From: Helopsaltes ochotensis
Taxonomy: Eukaryota; Chordata; Aves; Passeriformes; Locustellidae
Reading direction: 5' to 3'
Assembly (NCBI GenBank): GCA_013400155.1
Contig: VXBM01000017.1
Location: 1,808,673-1,872,672 of the forward strand
DNA: 64,000 nucleotides
Part shown: in pieces, positions 53,801 to 64,000 of the stretch
Layout: the number at the start of each line of letters is the position of its first letter
Numbering within the stretch: the stretch's first letter is position 1
Program-made: the position numbers and the translations under genes
The notes under the pieces: model-generated
What the model was told of the DNA's origin: nothing
What the model saw: the letters and a program-made list of their open reading frames with translations, nothing else
Database searches by the model: none

Positions 53801-56389
53801 ATATAATAAAAATAGAACTGTAACAAGCATTCATACCCAGGTTTGTTGTCTTAATGCTTTGGGAGAATGTTTTCTCAGGTGTAGGAAAACTCTTAAAGTG
53901 ATCAGTGAGGTACTTTACGATAGGCTGTGTCTGCCTTTAACAATTTTTTTCATTCCCTGGGACATCTCTGCACTGCCTAGTAGCTCTTAGAGATGTATCT
54001 GAGTTATGGAAGGGAAAGAGAACACTATAACTAAACTTCTGTTCTCTTATTTACTTTGCTAAGTTGCAGTCACATTACAAGAAGAACAAAAAGCTTTGCT
54101 CACTCAGCTAGTCACCTTGGGAAGGTAACAGTAGATGCTTCTGATGCAGCTGTTAAGATGTATTGGGAGATTGATCTGGTTTTAGTAATTTCCTTGTATG
54201 TGATTTGACTTAATAAGATTTGATGCTTTAGCACTTGCTGCCAGCACCTCATGTTGGCATTTTCTAACCTGTCTTGTGTTTTAGTAGCACTTTCATGCTC
54301 TGGTCATAACACAGACCTCACTCTCCGCCCTTTTCATACTGCCAACCTAGCTTTTCTTCCCTGTTTTGTTATAGTAGCCAGTAATAATGTGCTTTCTGGG
54401 ATTTCTACACTACATCATACCCTGTAATAGACTGACACTGTTTTAAATTTAGCTTGTACTCTGATTTAGTTCTGATCTGCAGAGGATTGTTTTCTCTTGT
54501 GTCAGTGTTACTTGTGCCTCTGTGTAGGAGGGTGTTTGTTTTCTGCATGGCTTGGTTGATTCTTTTCATATTGAACCTTTTGCTTGTATCTTAACATTTT
54601 CTGCCCCTTTTTTCTTTTGTAACTTACTGGAATTCTGTATGAATTTCAAATGAGACTCTTTCTTAGAGAAAGGTTTACCTCAGTATCCATATAGTCTCTT
54701 TTTGTCTGCTGCAACTTACAGGATACATGAAAAGTAAAAACTGAAGTTTTTCATTGGTCTGAGTTTCCACTTTTCCCAGCTAAAAATTCCCTGTTGTGAT
54801 GGGGTACAAGGCTTTCTCTGGGTTGATTGCAGTCTAAGCATTACATTCATGCACTGGTAGTACATGCCATTTTAGCTCTAGCTTGAGGAAAAGCCTATGG
54901 AGAAGCTAAATTGTCCTGAAAGAAATGAGAGGAAACACAAATTCATAAACCATGTAATGGGAAGTACTGTGTTGTGCCTCCATGAAGTGGAAGATTTGTG
55001 AGCCAAATGCTGAACAGATCAGAGTCTGTCTGCACTGGAATTAAAGATCAGATGAGGCAGAAGCTTTGCTAGCTTTGAGTCTGTTCATGCAGTGGCTGTG
55101 TGACTGTGGATAGTATGGTTGTGATTAGGAATGTGGTTCTGGGTATGAGGTGAGCATGGGCACTTCTGCTTTCAAAGACATGCCAGTCTGTGTATGAGCT
55201 TGAGCTCTGATGTGAGGATAGCAGGCATGATGGCAATATTCAAGGTAAGAGCTGTGAAGGCTCGGTGAGTGTATGAAGTGGGAAGCTACAACTCCGTGCC
55301 TGCTCTGTGTTCATGGGCTGCTCCAGGGGTATTGTGCAGGAGTCCAGAGCTACAGAACTGAGCCCACACCATCATGGGTTTTGATGTGAGATGTGCTGTC
55401 TTACATGGCTCAGTGGGGTAGACTGTAGTAAGCAGCAGAGAAATAGCCAAGATAGTACCAAAGGAGAGGGGCAGATGGAAAATGTACATGGAGACAGCAA
55501 GGGGAAGGCGTAGCATTGTAATGGAGAAAGACCTGCCAGGCTCAGTGTGAACTGGATGATGCTAAGAGTTTAGTGAAAGAGGAGGGAAGTGCATGCTGTG
55601 CCCCGTTTACAGCAGAGTGCAGTTTGGTGTGAAAGTGTCTTTGAAGATGACTGAAGATGCCGTTGAACAAGAGTAGAGTCCAAGAAGGTTGAGTAGTTTG
55701 AACCTGTTTGTTCTTCTCCCTGAGAGTGTATCTGAGAGTGCAAAGAGTTCTGGCTGTTGAGTGCTTCTGTCATTCTTGTTTGAGCATTGGTGCACCTTAC
55801 TTCTCCAATCAGTCCCAAATTCTATGTGAGGGAGCCTTTCTCCTCCCCATGCTATGCACGCACACAAGTTCCCTCTTCTTTCTTTAGCCCCTGTGTGTGC
55901 CTTTCTGTTGTGGCCTCCTCCCTACCCTCTAATTTGAGTTGCAAACACACCTCTGCATCCTCCAAATGTAGACACATGGGGGTTTCTGCCTACCTCAGTT
56001 TGGCTGGGGAAGCTGCCCCGTTTTCTGAGGTGGGAGAGCACAGAAAGACACCCCCTTGTATCTCACATCTTGTGCATATATATTGCTCTCTCTTCTTCTC
56101 TCCTTATATCAGTGTGGGGGACACGTATATTCTGACCTCAGTGTTTGAGGGGATGGGGGTTTTCAGCCCTGCCCTTTCCCCTGGTGTGTATTTGTGTGCT
56201 CTAATGGTGATTTCTCTCTCTCTTCCTTTTTTCTGTGTCTGTGCATTTCTGCCGCTACTTATACCTGCCTCAGGGGAGCATTATTGGCAGGGGGGCCCTT
56301 GCTGGCACACTAATGTGTGAATAGTTTCTGTGCTTTTCTTCTCATCTCCTCTCTTCCCTTCTCTTTCCCTCTCTCAATGATGTGTCCAG
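47831..56389 (+). other. Intron 13 (8.6 kb)
   Basis: Starts gtaagt and ends atgatgtgtccag. The last 300 bases contain three successive pyrimidine tracts ending in AG (56111-56112, 56272-56273 and the used one at 56388-56389). An A-rich stretch with AATAAA near 49917 looks superficially like a polyadenylation site. 54.9-55.75 kb is purine-biased and 55.79-56.38 kb pyrimidine-biased. No independent gene is supported. Confidence 0.8.
56333..56375 (+). promoter_or_regulatory. CUCUCU-type polypyrimidine tract before exon 14
   Basis: About forty bases are almost wholly C and T, with repeated ctct, cttct and tcttcc units typical of polypyrimidine-tract-binding-protein sites. The tract stops 14 bases before exon 14. 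PTB-type tracts of this kind commonly repress cassette exons outside neurons or muscle; that role here is inferred. Confidence 0.55.
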
Positions 56390-56422
56390 AAAAGGAAGTC
56401 GAGCTCCAGTGTGCATTTGATG
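56390..56422 (+). CDS. CAMK2G: CAMK2G exon 14: NLS cassette KRKSSSSVHLM
   Basis: Thirty-three bases, phase 0-0, acceptor tgtgtccag, weaker donor gtgagc. It encodes KRKSSSSVHLM. Joined to the terminal Lys of exon 13 it forms KKRKSSSS, the nuclear-localisation signal known from CaMKII alphaB, deltaB and gammaA forms. The serine just after KKRK is the site whose phosphorylation by CaMKI/IV retains the delta form in the cytosol. The size, the weak donor and the surrounding tracts all suit an alternatively spliced cassette. The protein match is to gamma (VHLM; delta has VQMM). Confidence 0.96.
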
Positions 56423-59400
56423 GTGAGCACCTCCCGTAAGCTGCCTGCGATTCATGCCTCCGCCATTTTCCATGCCATGCACGCTCGGCTTGTGCTCATC
56501 ACCCTACATAGCATGTCCATGCGGGCGGGTGGCAGGGGGGATCAGTGTGCACTCAAGGGTCCATGTCCTCACAAAAAGGGCTCTGTGATCCTCTGGCCAC
56601 ATACAGCTCCCATTTTGTGCAGAAAACCCAACTGCTGACAACGCAGTTTGACTTTGCTCTGAGTGTGAAACAAAAAAAGACAGTGGTTCTCATGGGCTCA
56701 GCAGAGCAGGTGTGTGCCTTGCCTGGACATGAGGCTTTGTCATTCTGTTGCAGAGGTGCCAAAAAGAGGAACAGGTGCTGTCATCCTTGATAGGAGCCTT
56801 GCAGTTTACAACAAACTGGGAGTCACTCCAAATGTGGCAGAGACTGATGGGGCTCCACTGTTCAGATGAAATGTGTGGGCACAGCACCACTGGGCAGCTC
56901 AGAGCTGCTGGTCACTTCTTTTTTTAGCATACTTACTGAAAAGGTTTGTCAGAGCCTTTATAATCCAAAACTTCCTTTTGTCCTGATCTTGTTTATGTAT
57001 CCCAGCATGACCAAATACCCAGTAACTGCCTCCTCTGTCCTGTTCATTTCCTTTTTCATTCATCAAGGTGTTTGACAGTTATAGAATTTGTCAAAAAAGT
57101 AGTCATATCCACTCTCAAGGGTCCAAAGAGGAAATTGGCCAGTGTCATATTGTCAGAAGTCATACACAGCCCAATGATGCACTTTGACACCAAGATATGA
57201 ACAGTAACTAAAGTACAAAAATTAGTTATTGTACTATCTCCTATGCACAGAAAAATAACAGAAAAGATTTCTCCCATTTCAGATAGAAGTGGGAATCTTA
57301 CAGTACCAAGAAATAATTGTTTTTGCATTACTACCTGAAGATATTTCTCCTCTTCCTCCTTCAGTGACACCTTAAAACTGTAAAGAAACCACACAAAAAA
57401 AAGTAATCCCAAAGTACTGCTTTGAAAATCTGTAGTGAGTGACTGACTTTTTACCAGTACTGCCTTTATGCGGGGCAGAAGTTCACTGTGCCTTTCTTGC
57501 CCTTCTGTTTTGCCCACTGCCAGCAATACTTAAATTCCCTTTGCATATTGTTTTAAAGCAGCTGGGATGTGTAAACCGTGCAAGCATCAGCCTCTGAAAA
57601 CATGGAAGCAGTGAAAGTGGCTGAATAACAAGAGGCAGCCCAAAGTAACAGTAGTTACTTTCTTTTAGTCACCTACATGTGTGTGTCCCTATATGAGCAC
57701 TGGTCTGTTTTCTTTTTCTTGCACCCTCTGTGTTGTTCGTGCCTGTCTGTCTGTCTCTTGTTGAGCTTAGGAAGTGTAGCCAACTGCTGTGCCAAAACTA
57801 ACTGTGTTACAGAACTTAAGAAAGGCCTAGCACCTTTTAAGGTGAATTGGCCTCTTTTAACTTGAGTTGTACAGAATTACCAAGGTTTGTACCCTGGCCA
57901 GTGACTGATGTTGGCAGGCAGCAGGGGGGAAGGAGGGGTAAGAGTTGGCTGTACTGCCTGCACTTCTGGGAAGGGAAGACTAGCTTTTTCCAGGGAAGAG
58001 CAGTTGGTTAGGTGGCCACATGACATGAGTGTGTGCAGGAAGCTCAATGTGTCAGATACCTTCCTTCACCTGAGAAGGAGCTGTGAAAAATGTGTAGGCT
58101 AAGCTGCCTCTAATTTCATTTGGATGCTATCCTGTAGTAAAATGCTGTCCAATTCTGGACTAGCAAACATACTTGGTCTCCTTCAGTGCACTGGCTGGGG
58201 AAGAAGATCATGGGTGAGCTAGGTGCTCAGTGCAGACTGGAGGGCAGGCTGTGTACTTCTGGTGTGCGGGGGTTTTCACTTTATAAGGCAACATAATGCT
58301 CCTAACAGGCTGTTGTCAACCTTTTTTTGGAACAGTGGCTTCCTGGATGTTTCTTTAGGTTTTGGTTGGGGTTTTTTGTGTGGTTTTATTGTTTGTTTGG
58401 TTTTTTCTCACTTGGCCTTAGTTAAAAAGCCTTCCAAAACACTGGAATTATTTTTGTATAGGTTCATGCTAATTTTATCTTCTTATCCCAGTAGACCGAG
58501 AAAAATGGGTTACATTCCTCTCACTGGAAGAGGCTTGGAAGATATATCTCTGCACTAGGATCACTGTTTCTGAAGAAGTACAAGAGCCTTAGTGCTGTGG
58601 GGAGAGGTGGACCATTGTCAGAAGTTTGATTGTGTTTATGCCACAAAATAGCTTGGGATTAATTTTTTCAGGTTGATACGCTCCTCTTTGACATCCATAG
58701 TGACCTGTCATCTCTTCTGCCATCAGGCTGGAAATACACGTATAAAACAAAACTCTTGGAAGGCCAGAGTCTTAGAACAATGCAGGGATGGATAGAGAGA
58801 GGCAGCAAACTGTAATTTCTGTGGTATTTCTCCTTTCTTAGGTTGGAGTTTGAAAGTATATGTTCTTTCTTTCCCCATGGAATTCTAAAGAGTTCATTCC
58901 TGCCTCTCTCTCTTCTACTTCTCCCCTCCACCTGCCCCATCTTCCTCTTTTGTTTCTTCTCTCTCCCTCTCCAAAAGAGATGGTTAAGCCAAGACATGTT
59001 GCTTGTGAAGAAAAACCGAAATGTTGTTAGTAGGTGTTTAAGTCTCGGTCTTACAAGATCTGTCACTGGTTGACGTAATTATACCTTTGGCAGATGTTTT
59101 CCAGCTTAGCATTTGACGTCTCCATTCTTTGTGGTGTTTGTGGTGTGGTGATGAGGGCCTGATGTTTTGCAGTACAAGTTTGCACTCCCTGAGTGGGATA
59201 GAGAGCCACTGCAACGAGGACACTCTACTGTGAGCTCCCATCAGGTGCCCTGATCCGTAAACTAAGGAGTGTGATCAAGGCTCCTGCAGTGCTAAGTTTG
59301 ACCTTGCTGCTGGCATCTACAGCAGAAGAGATGTAGCCTGGTGTGGGGGTCACACGTGGGCTGGATTTGTGGGCTAGGAACTCTGTATTTACAGACACAG

Positions 59401-60292
59401 TTTGTAGGTTTGGATTCCTACAAACATCGATTTTGCTCAATACTGACGTACACAACTCAATGAGATGATTCTTTTCAGCAAGCTGGTGATGGCCTCACTG
59501 TTGTGCTGTATGAATGCAGGAAACGGAGATTTTATTCTTCTACCACAGCTACAAGCAAGTCTGAAGAGGGGAAAGCTGAAAAGCTCCTGGGCACCATCCA
59601 GAAAACTTCCTACTTTTAGAACTATATGGCCTTTTCCTTATGTCCCAATACCTTTCCATATTTTGTCCTTTAAATATTGTGTCCTTTCAATATTTTGGTC
59701 CTGAAGTCTCTTTGTTCAGGTCACAGCAGGGATACAACATACCATTACCTTTTCTCTACCTTTTCTAGGGCTGACCACACTTTTACTTGGATCAATAGAT
59801 TCCCTGGAACTCTCAGCACTATCACATACCTAGAACTGTTTCTGTACACTTTGGGGCACCTCAGACTTGACTCCCATTTGTGCCTCGTTTGAGACCATGA
59901 CTATTGTGTGTCTCTCACTTCTGTAGTCTCTTTGTCTCAGGACAGCTGCCATCTCTCATTTTCCTTCACCAGATATTTTTGTTAGTGCTCATTGCAGGAT
60001 TCTCCCCATCTCTTTGGGCTGCTGCCTTTTTGCCTTCTGTTTTCCTTCCTTATAGCTCTAGCAGTCCATTCATATTTGGATTTTGGTACATCCCTTACAA
60101 CCTCTATTGCCTCTGGGGGAGGGATGATGTCCAGCAACCCAGGCAGCTCTCCTCCTTCCTCCCTCGTCTTGGTGATTGAGCCTGTGGGGAGGGGAGGGTC
60201 TGAGGAGATGGTTGGGGTTGTAGCAATACTGTCATTTTCTTGCTGCCTCTGCTGCCCAGCAGGGGAACTAAAACCATGTTTTTCTGTCTCAG
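56423..60292 (+). other. Intron 14 (3.9 kb)
   Basis: Starts gtgagc and ends ttctgtctcag. G-runs (ggg-c-ggg ... gggggg, 56522-56540) and a GCATG (56511-56515) lie about 90-120 bases after exon 14. A pyrimidine-rich tract occupies about 58900-58975. A 156-codon antisense frame at 57056-57526 has no recognisable content. Confidence 0.8.
56511..56540 (+). promoter_or_regulatory. GCATG plus G-run cluster downstream of exon 14
   Basis: GCATG at 56511-56515 is the core RBFOX binding site. The G-runs at 56522-56540 match hnRNP H/F-type intronic enhancers. Both sit in the downstream window where such factors usually promote inclusion of the preceding exon. Binding is inferred only. Confidence 0.4.
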
Positions 60293-60361
60293 CCACAGAG
60301 CAACAACAAAACCAGTATAGTAAGCACTGCAAAAGAAACACCCCCAGTGCAGACGTCCATG
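60293..60361 (+). CDS. CAMK2G: CAMK2G exon 15: 23-residue linker cassette PQSNNK...
   Basis: Sixty-nine bases, phase 0-0, acceptor ttctgtctcag, unusual donor gtatct. The product starts PQSNNKTSIVSTAKE and ends TPPVQTSM, 23 residues. The human gamma counterpart has the same length and the same PQSNNK start and QT-M end but differs at about nine positions, so this cassette evolves much faster than the kinase core. It is rich in Ser, Thr and Pro, as expected for a disordered linker. The poor donor predicts frequent skipping. Confidence 0.93.
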
Positions 60362-61946
60362 GTATCTTCCCCAGCCGCTATTTTTTTTCCTGTTTGGTTT
60401 AATTTTGATTCTGTCCTCTCCCGTTCTCCTCCCAAACCCCTTCCTGAGTGCTGCTTGTGCCACTCTGTTTCAGCTTATGTTTTGGCTTCATTCTGTCTGT
60501 GTCCCTGTGCTGCTGTGGGGCCTGATCACAGCCTCACAGGCTTTGGGATGGGGGTGCTGAGCAGAGCTGTGGTTGGATGTGGGGATCGCAGCTTGCCTGG
60601 ACTTCCCCGTGTGCCACCCCTGTATAGTTCTGTGTGTCCCGTTCAACTGTTCCTGCTGGCTTTGGGGAGGATGGTGTTGAGGAAGAGAGTGTCAAGCTCT
60701 GTCCACTCTCCAACACTCGGGAAATGGAGGATGGACTTCAGGACATCAGAGAAGAAAGAGCAGACAAAGGGTTTTTAGAAGAATCCTTTGCTGGCCTATT
60801 TGGCCTGCTCAGTTGAGTGGCTGATCTCCTGCAGCTCACTGACTTGCTGGGCTGGCATTTTCTGTTTGGCCTGTGTGCAAGCTCTGCAGTGCCAGTACAG
60901 GGCCAGTGCCAAGTACATTGAATGGCACAGCTTGGGTGTGTGGCCTCGGTGCCCGTGGAAGATCGGGCGGTGCGTGGCAGAGGCAGATGGGCGAGTGTAC
61001 AGCACTGCCCAGCACTGTCCCTGATGCCCTTGTGGAGCCACCCAGCAAGAACAACAGCAGTGGGAGGAGATGGTGCAGGGTCCTGAAGTCTTGTCCTGGT
61101 AATGAAGGGATGAGTGCAGGAGCTAGTTAGCACCCATAGGCCTGGTAGCTGCTCTTTGTTGTCTGTCTCTGGAGAGTTGGATTTGGGATTTTTGGGGCAT
61201 GGGAGGGTGGGATTTGGTGTTGGGTTTTTTGTTGTAGGATGAAGGATTCTTGGGACACTTCATAATTTTCTGCTATCCTTTCACCTTTGTTCATGATGTT
61301 TTTGATATTGAGAGAGCCTTTCTAAATTATTAAATATGGTTATTATTGAAATTGGAGCTCATTTCAGAGACTTTGAGAAAAATGTGCCTTTTTTTTCACA
61401 TTTCCTTAGCCGCTCCTCTCTAAGAGGCATTGAGGTGGTCTGGCTCATTTGTTTTTTTTATTATGGAAATTATGAATGTCCCTTTTTTAGGGTAAAATAT
61501 CCAGCAACCTTTCCAAAAAACGGGGAGACAAAGGCCCCAGCCCAGTAGTATCCTTTCTTCCCCCTCTCCTCTTCTGAAGCATTTTCCAGTGAGGACGCTG
61601 CTGAGGGGTCATTACTTCGTGAATGGCTGCAGAGGATGCAGACTGGCTGCTTGGTTGCCCCCTGGTGTCTGTGCCAGCCTGGTTCACTGGAAGCGAATTG
61701 GGAATTAGGGGCAGTTATAGGGAAGCTGGGGGCTTTGTCTCCTTGTGACTGTAGCTTTTAGTGCAGCCTCTCAATGAAACCTGCGCAGGAAGTGTGTGTG
61801 CACGCACGCAGGCACAGGTGTGCTGTTTGGAGTTTGTGACTTCATTTTTTTAATGTCAGTCACCTTTTCTCCACTTGCTGGGGAGTGAAAGTAAATGAGA
61901 GAATACTTTGGAACTAGAGTTTAATGATTCTTCCATCCTTTCCTAG
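60362..61946 (+). other. Intron 15 (1.6 kb)
   Basis: Starts with the non-consensus donor gtatct and ends ctttcctag. The first 800 bases (about 60440-61130) are richer in GC than most of the window. No CpG island or exon can be supported in it. Confidence 0.8.
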
Positions 61947-61991
61947 GAGCCTCAAACAACTGTTGTCCATAATGCTACAGATGGCATAAAG
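61947..61991 (+). CDS. CAMK2G: CAMK2G exon 16: linker cassette EPQTTVVHNATDGIK
   Basis: Forty-five bases, phase 0-0, acceptor ctttcctag, donor gtaagg. The product is EPQTTVVHNATDGIK, which matches mammalian gamma residue for residue and is a clear paralogue marker. Its conservation contrasts with the divergent cassette before it. The exon may be included or skipped without altering the frame. Confidence 0.97.
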
Positions 61992-62623
61992 GTAAGGGAT
62001 GGGAGTGTTGCCAGAGAAACCTCTGCTTCTCTCTTGTTCTTGTCTTCGTGTGTCTTAATTCAGTTTCTACCTTTCCAATGTCTGGTTTGTAGCATGCTCC
62101 TGAGTACTGCTGACAATAGACTAGGAGGTTGTGGATCTCTGAAACAAGCTGAGTAAAGACAACTGTTCAGATATTAACACATCTTTCCTATTGTGATGTA
62201 TAACCACTACTCTCTTTTGTATGTGGGATGGAAGAGGAGATAAAGGCACTTACACAATTTTTTTTTTCTTCTGCAAATGGACACTTCCTCTGAGAAAGCC
62301 TAGGAGCCCTTCTTTAGCTTCTTGTGGCTATTCTTCCAAACAGAAGCAACTCTCATTAGATTTCATTTGAAAGAGTTTAGTAACTTCCACGCTTGTAAAA
62401 GTTCTGGGTTAACGGCTTGAACATGCAAAAGCTGAGCAGAGATGCTGTTACGTTATGCTTTGTATTTGGCTTGCATACATCCAAATTTTCCTTGTATCAT
62501 CCTCTCCCTTCCATCCCTGCCAACGTTTTTGTGCTTTTCCCCATCTTTCTTCACAAAGAAATCAAACTATTTGCTCATGCTCCCGACTGCTGATGCCTGG
62601 TAATACTCTGTTCTGCCATGCAG
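61992..62623 (+). other. Intron 16 (632 bp)
   Basis: Starts gtaagg and ends ctgccatgcag. It is otherwise plain, with a 9-T run near 62260. Confidence 0.85.
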
Positions 62624-62672
62624 GGTTCCACAGAGAGCTGTAACACCACAACTGAAGATGAGGATCTCAAAG
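62624..62672 (+). CDS. CAMK2G: CAMK2G exon 17: linker end GSTESCNTTTEDEDLK
   Basis: Forty-nine bases, acceptor gccatgcag, donor gtaggt. The product is GSTESCNTTTEDEDLK, with one base of the next codon. ESCNTTTEDEDLK is the gamma form; delta has ESSNTTIEDEDVK. This acidic segment is the last linker piece before the association domain (RKQEIIKITEQLIEAI...), whose exons lie downstream of the window. The phase 1 end matches the CaMKII exon that joins to the hub. Confidence 0.97.
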
Positions 62673-64000
62673 GTAGGTATTTTGCCTGTAATTTCTAATA
62701 CAGTTAAGTGTAGGCAAGGGATTCTAGAGGTTCAGTCATTGCCTCGAACTAGCTTCCTAGATTTTTGTGTCTGACTCAGTTCATAAATTCGCCATGACAT
62801 TGTCATTCCTGTCCCAATGGGACCGTGCATTGGGGAACCATCTGACTTGGCCTCTGTGGTATATAAACACTGAGCTGATTTGTTTTTGTCTCAGACTTGG
62901 AATTCTTTTCTTGCATATATCGTAATCTGTTCATCTCCAGTCCATTTCTAGGTGTGGAAAATCCCTACCAGTCCCTTGAGGTTTGGACTCTGCTTGTGTT
63001 TTTGTGCTTCCCTGTAGATTGCAGGGAGTTGAAATCTCTCTGTTACTTACTCAGTCTCCCTTTTCACACCTTTCTAGGAGTCTCTTTTGTGACATGCAAA
63101 AATTTCCCTTGTTATTTTTTCTCTTTGGGTCTATTTTTTTTCCTAAGATGAAGATCATTCTCAGCCTGTTGTCCTTGACGGAGATATCAGTAGAGGGAGA
63201 GCCTGAGAAGAGATTTCATGCCTTTCAGTGACCATATCATAAATATTCTGTGCTTGTGAAATTCTTTAAATGAAAGAGCTCCAAGTTCCATATCTGCTTG
63301 TGTTGTTTGAGCAGCTGTCTTTTGCCAAACCTCCCTAACAAAGGATGAGCATTTTCCTGAAAAAGCAAGTTTGGGATCGGTGAAGGTAGTTTGCATTCTG
63401 AGACAAATGTGTTAATAACCTGCATTTTGAGGCAGAGGTATTCTCATTCTCCCTCTAGTTCATCTGAGTTACATATCCAGGGAAAAATCAGTGCTGACCC
63501 TGTGATGTAGCAGCAATGTCTCTCACCTCTGTCAGTGGGGTAGCTCCTGATGCTTTTCCTGTGGCTTGTCACAAGCTGCTGGCTCCTCTTCTGAGGAATC
63601 ACAGGGAGCAGAAACACATTCCAGTGAGTGAATGAGTTCTGCAATACAGTTTGTTTCAGATAAGACCTGACCTCATTACAGGACAGTGCTCTAGCTCCCA
63701 CCTTTTTGCCAAAGAGTAATCTGTGGGTTAAAAACCTAGCTTTGAGGAACAGGAACTGGATGGGTTTTGTAGTGCGGTAATGAATTTGATTTATCATCTC
63801 TGCTGGATAGCCATCCAGAACAGGTGTTTGTCCAGAACCTTGTCTCCTGTCGCACTTTTTATTCTGGAAAGGTCCCATGGTTGAGCTAGCTGAGACACTG
63901 GGTGTTTTAAGTCAGGAATACAAATGCTGCGAGGAAAGGAAGTCTAGGACTAGAACAGAAGGTGGGGAGGAAGGAGGGCAGCTGGTCAGTGTATAGAGTT
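62673..64000 (+). other. Intron 17 (partial)
   Basis: Begins with gtaggt. No exon of the association domain (KQEIIKITEQLIEAI) and no mammal-type extra linker exon is found before the window ends. An antisense frame of 144 codons (63444-63878) has no recognisable content. Confidence 0.8.

Noticed and set aside
57056..57526. 156-codon antisense open frame in intron 14
   Set aside because: Its hydrophobic-looking peptide matches no family I know and its length is within chance for AT-moderate intron sequence.
62673..64000. Association-domain exon or extra linker exon after exon 17
   Set aside because: No sequence encoding KQEIIKITEQ or the mammalian AAPLRTGNG cassette was seen.

Overview
The window is a single-gene stretch of vertebrate nuclear DNA. 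It holds 15 coding exons, all on the + strand, of the gamma isoform gene of calcium/calmodulin-dependent protein kinase II (CAMK2G), separated by large introns. The exons join in frame, every intron has GT-AG ends, and the exon lengths (60, 55, 66, 73, 103, 84, 95, 123, 84, 43, 41, 33, 69, 45 and 49 bp) fit the conserved CaMKII gene structure. The gamma call rests on the regulatory segment (VECLRKF and MLVSRNFS where alpha, beta and delta have LKKF and ATRNFS), the linker start AAKSLLNKKSDG, and the gamma-type cassettes EPQTTVVHNATDGIK and GSTESCNTTTEDEDLK. Exons 1 and 2 (N-terminus and ATP-binding lysine) lie upstream. The association (hub) domain exons lie downstream.

The species cannot be fixed from this sequence. 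Few interspersed repeats, moderate intron sizes and an old CR1/L3-type LINE fragment suggest a sauropsid, most likely a bird.

Layout: 1-11742 is intron sequence with hairpins and a G-rich motif. Exon 3 is at 11743-11802, followed by a 15 kb intron that holds the LINE relic (about 13.69-14.62 kb) and an enhancer-like AT-rich block (about 19.68-19.83 kb). Exons 4-12 (26969-41320) complete the kinase core and the autoinhibitory/calmodulin-binding helix. Exons 13-17 (47790-62672) encode the variable linker; exons 14, 15 and 16 are 33, 69 and 45 bp, all multiples of three, so any combination can be skipped without a frameshift. Exon 14 supplies most of a KKRK nuclear-localisation motif.

No second gene, tRNA, rRNA, CRISPR array or complete transposon is supported. 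The many 60-180 codon open frames lie in introns, run on either strand and resemble no family I recognise. The most interesting signals outside the exons are the splice-regulatory context of the NLS exon, a perfect 17-bp hairpin at 9951-9989, a 24-bp palindrome at 45268-45291, and an unassigned enhancer-like block near 19.7 kb. I found no evidence for a previously undescribed biological system.
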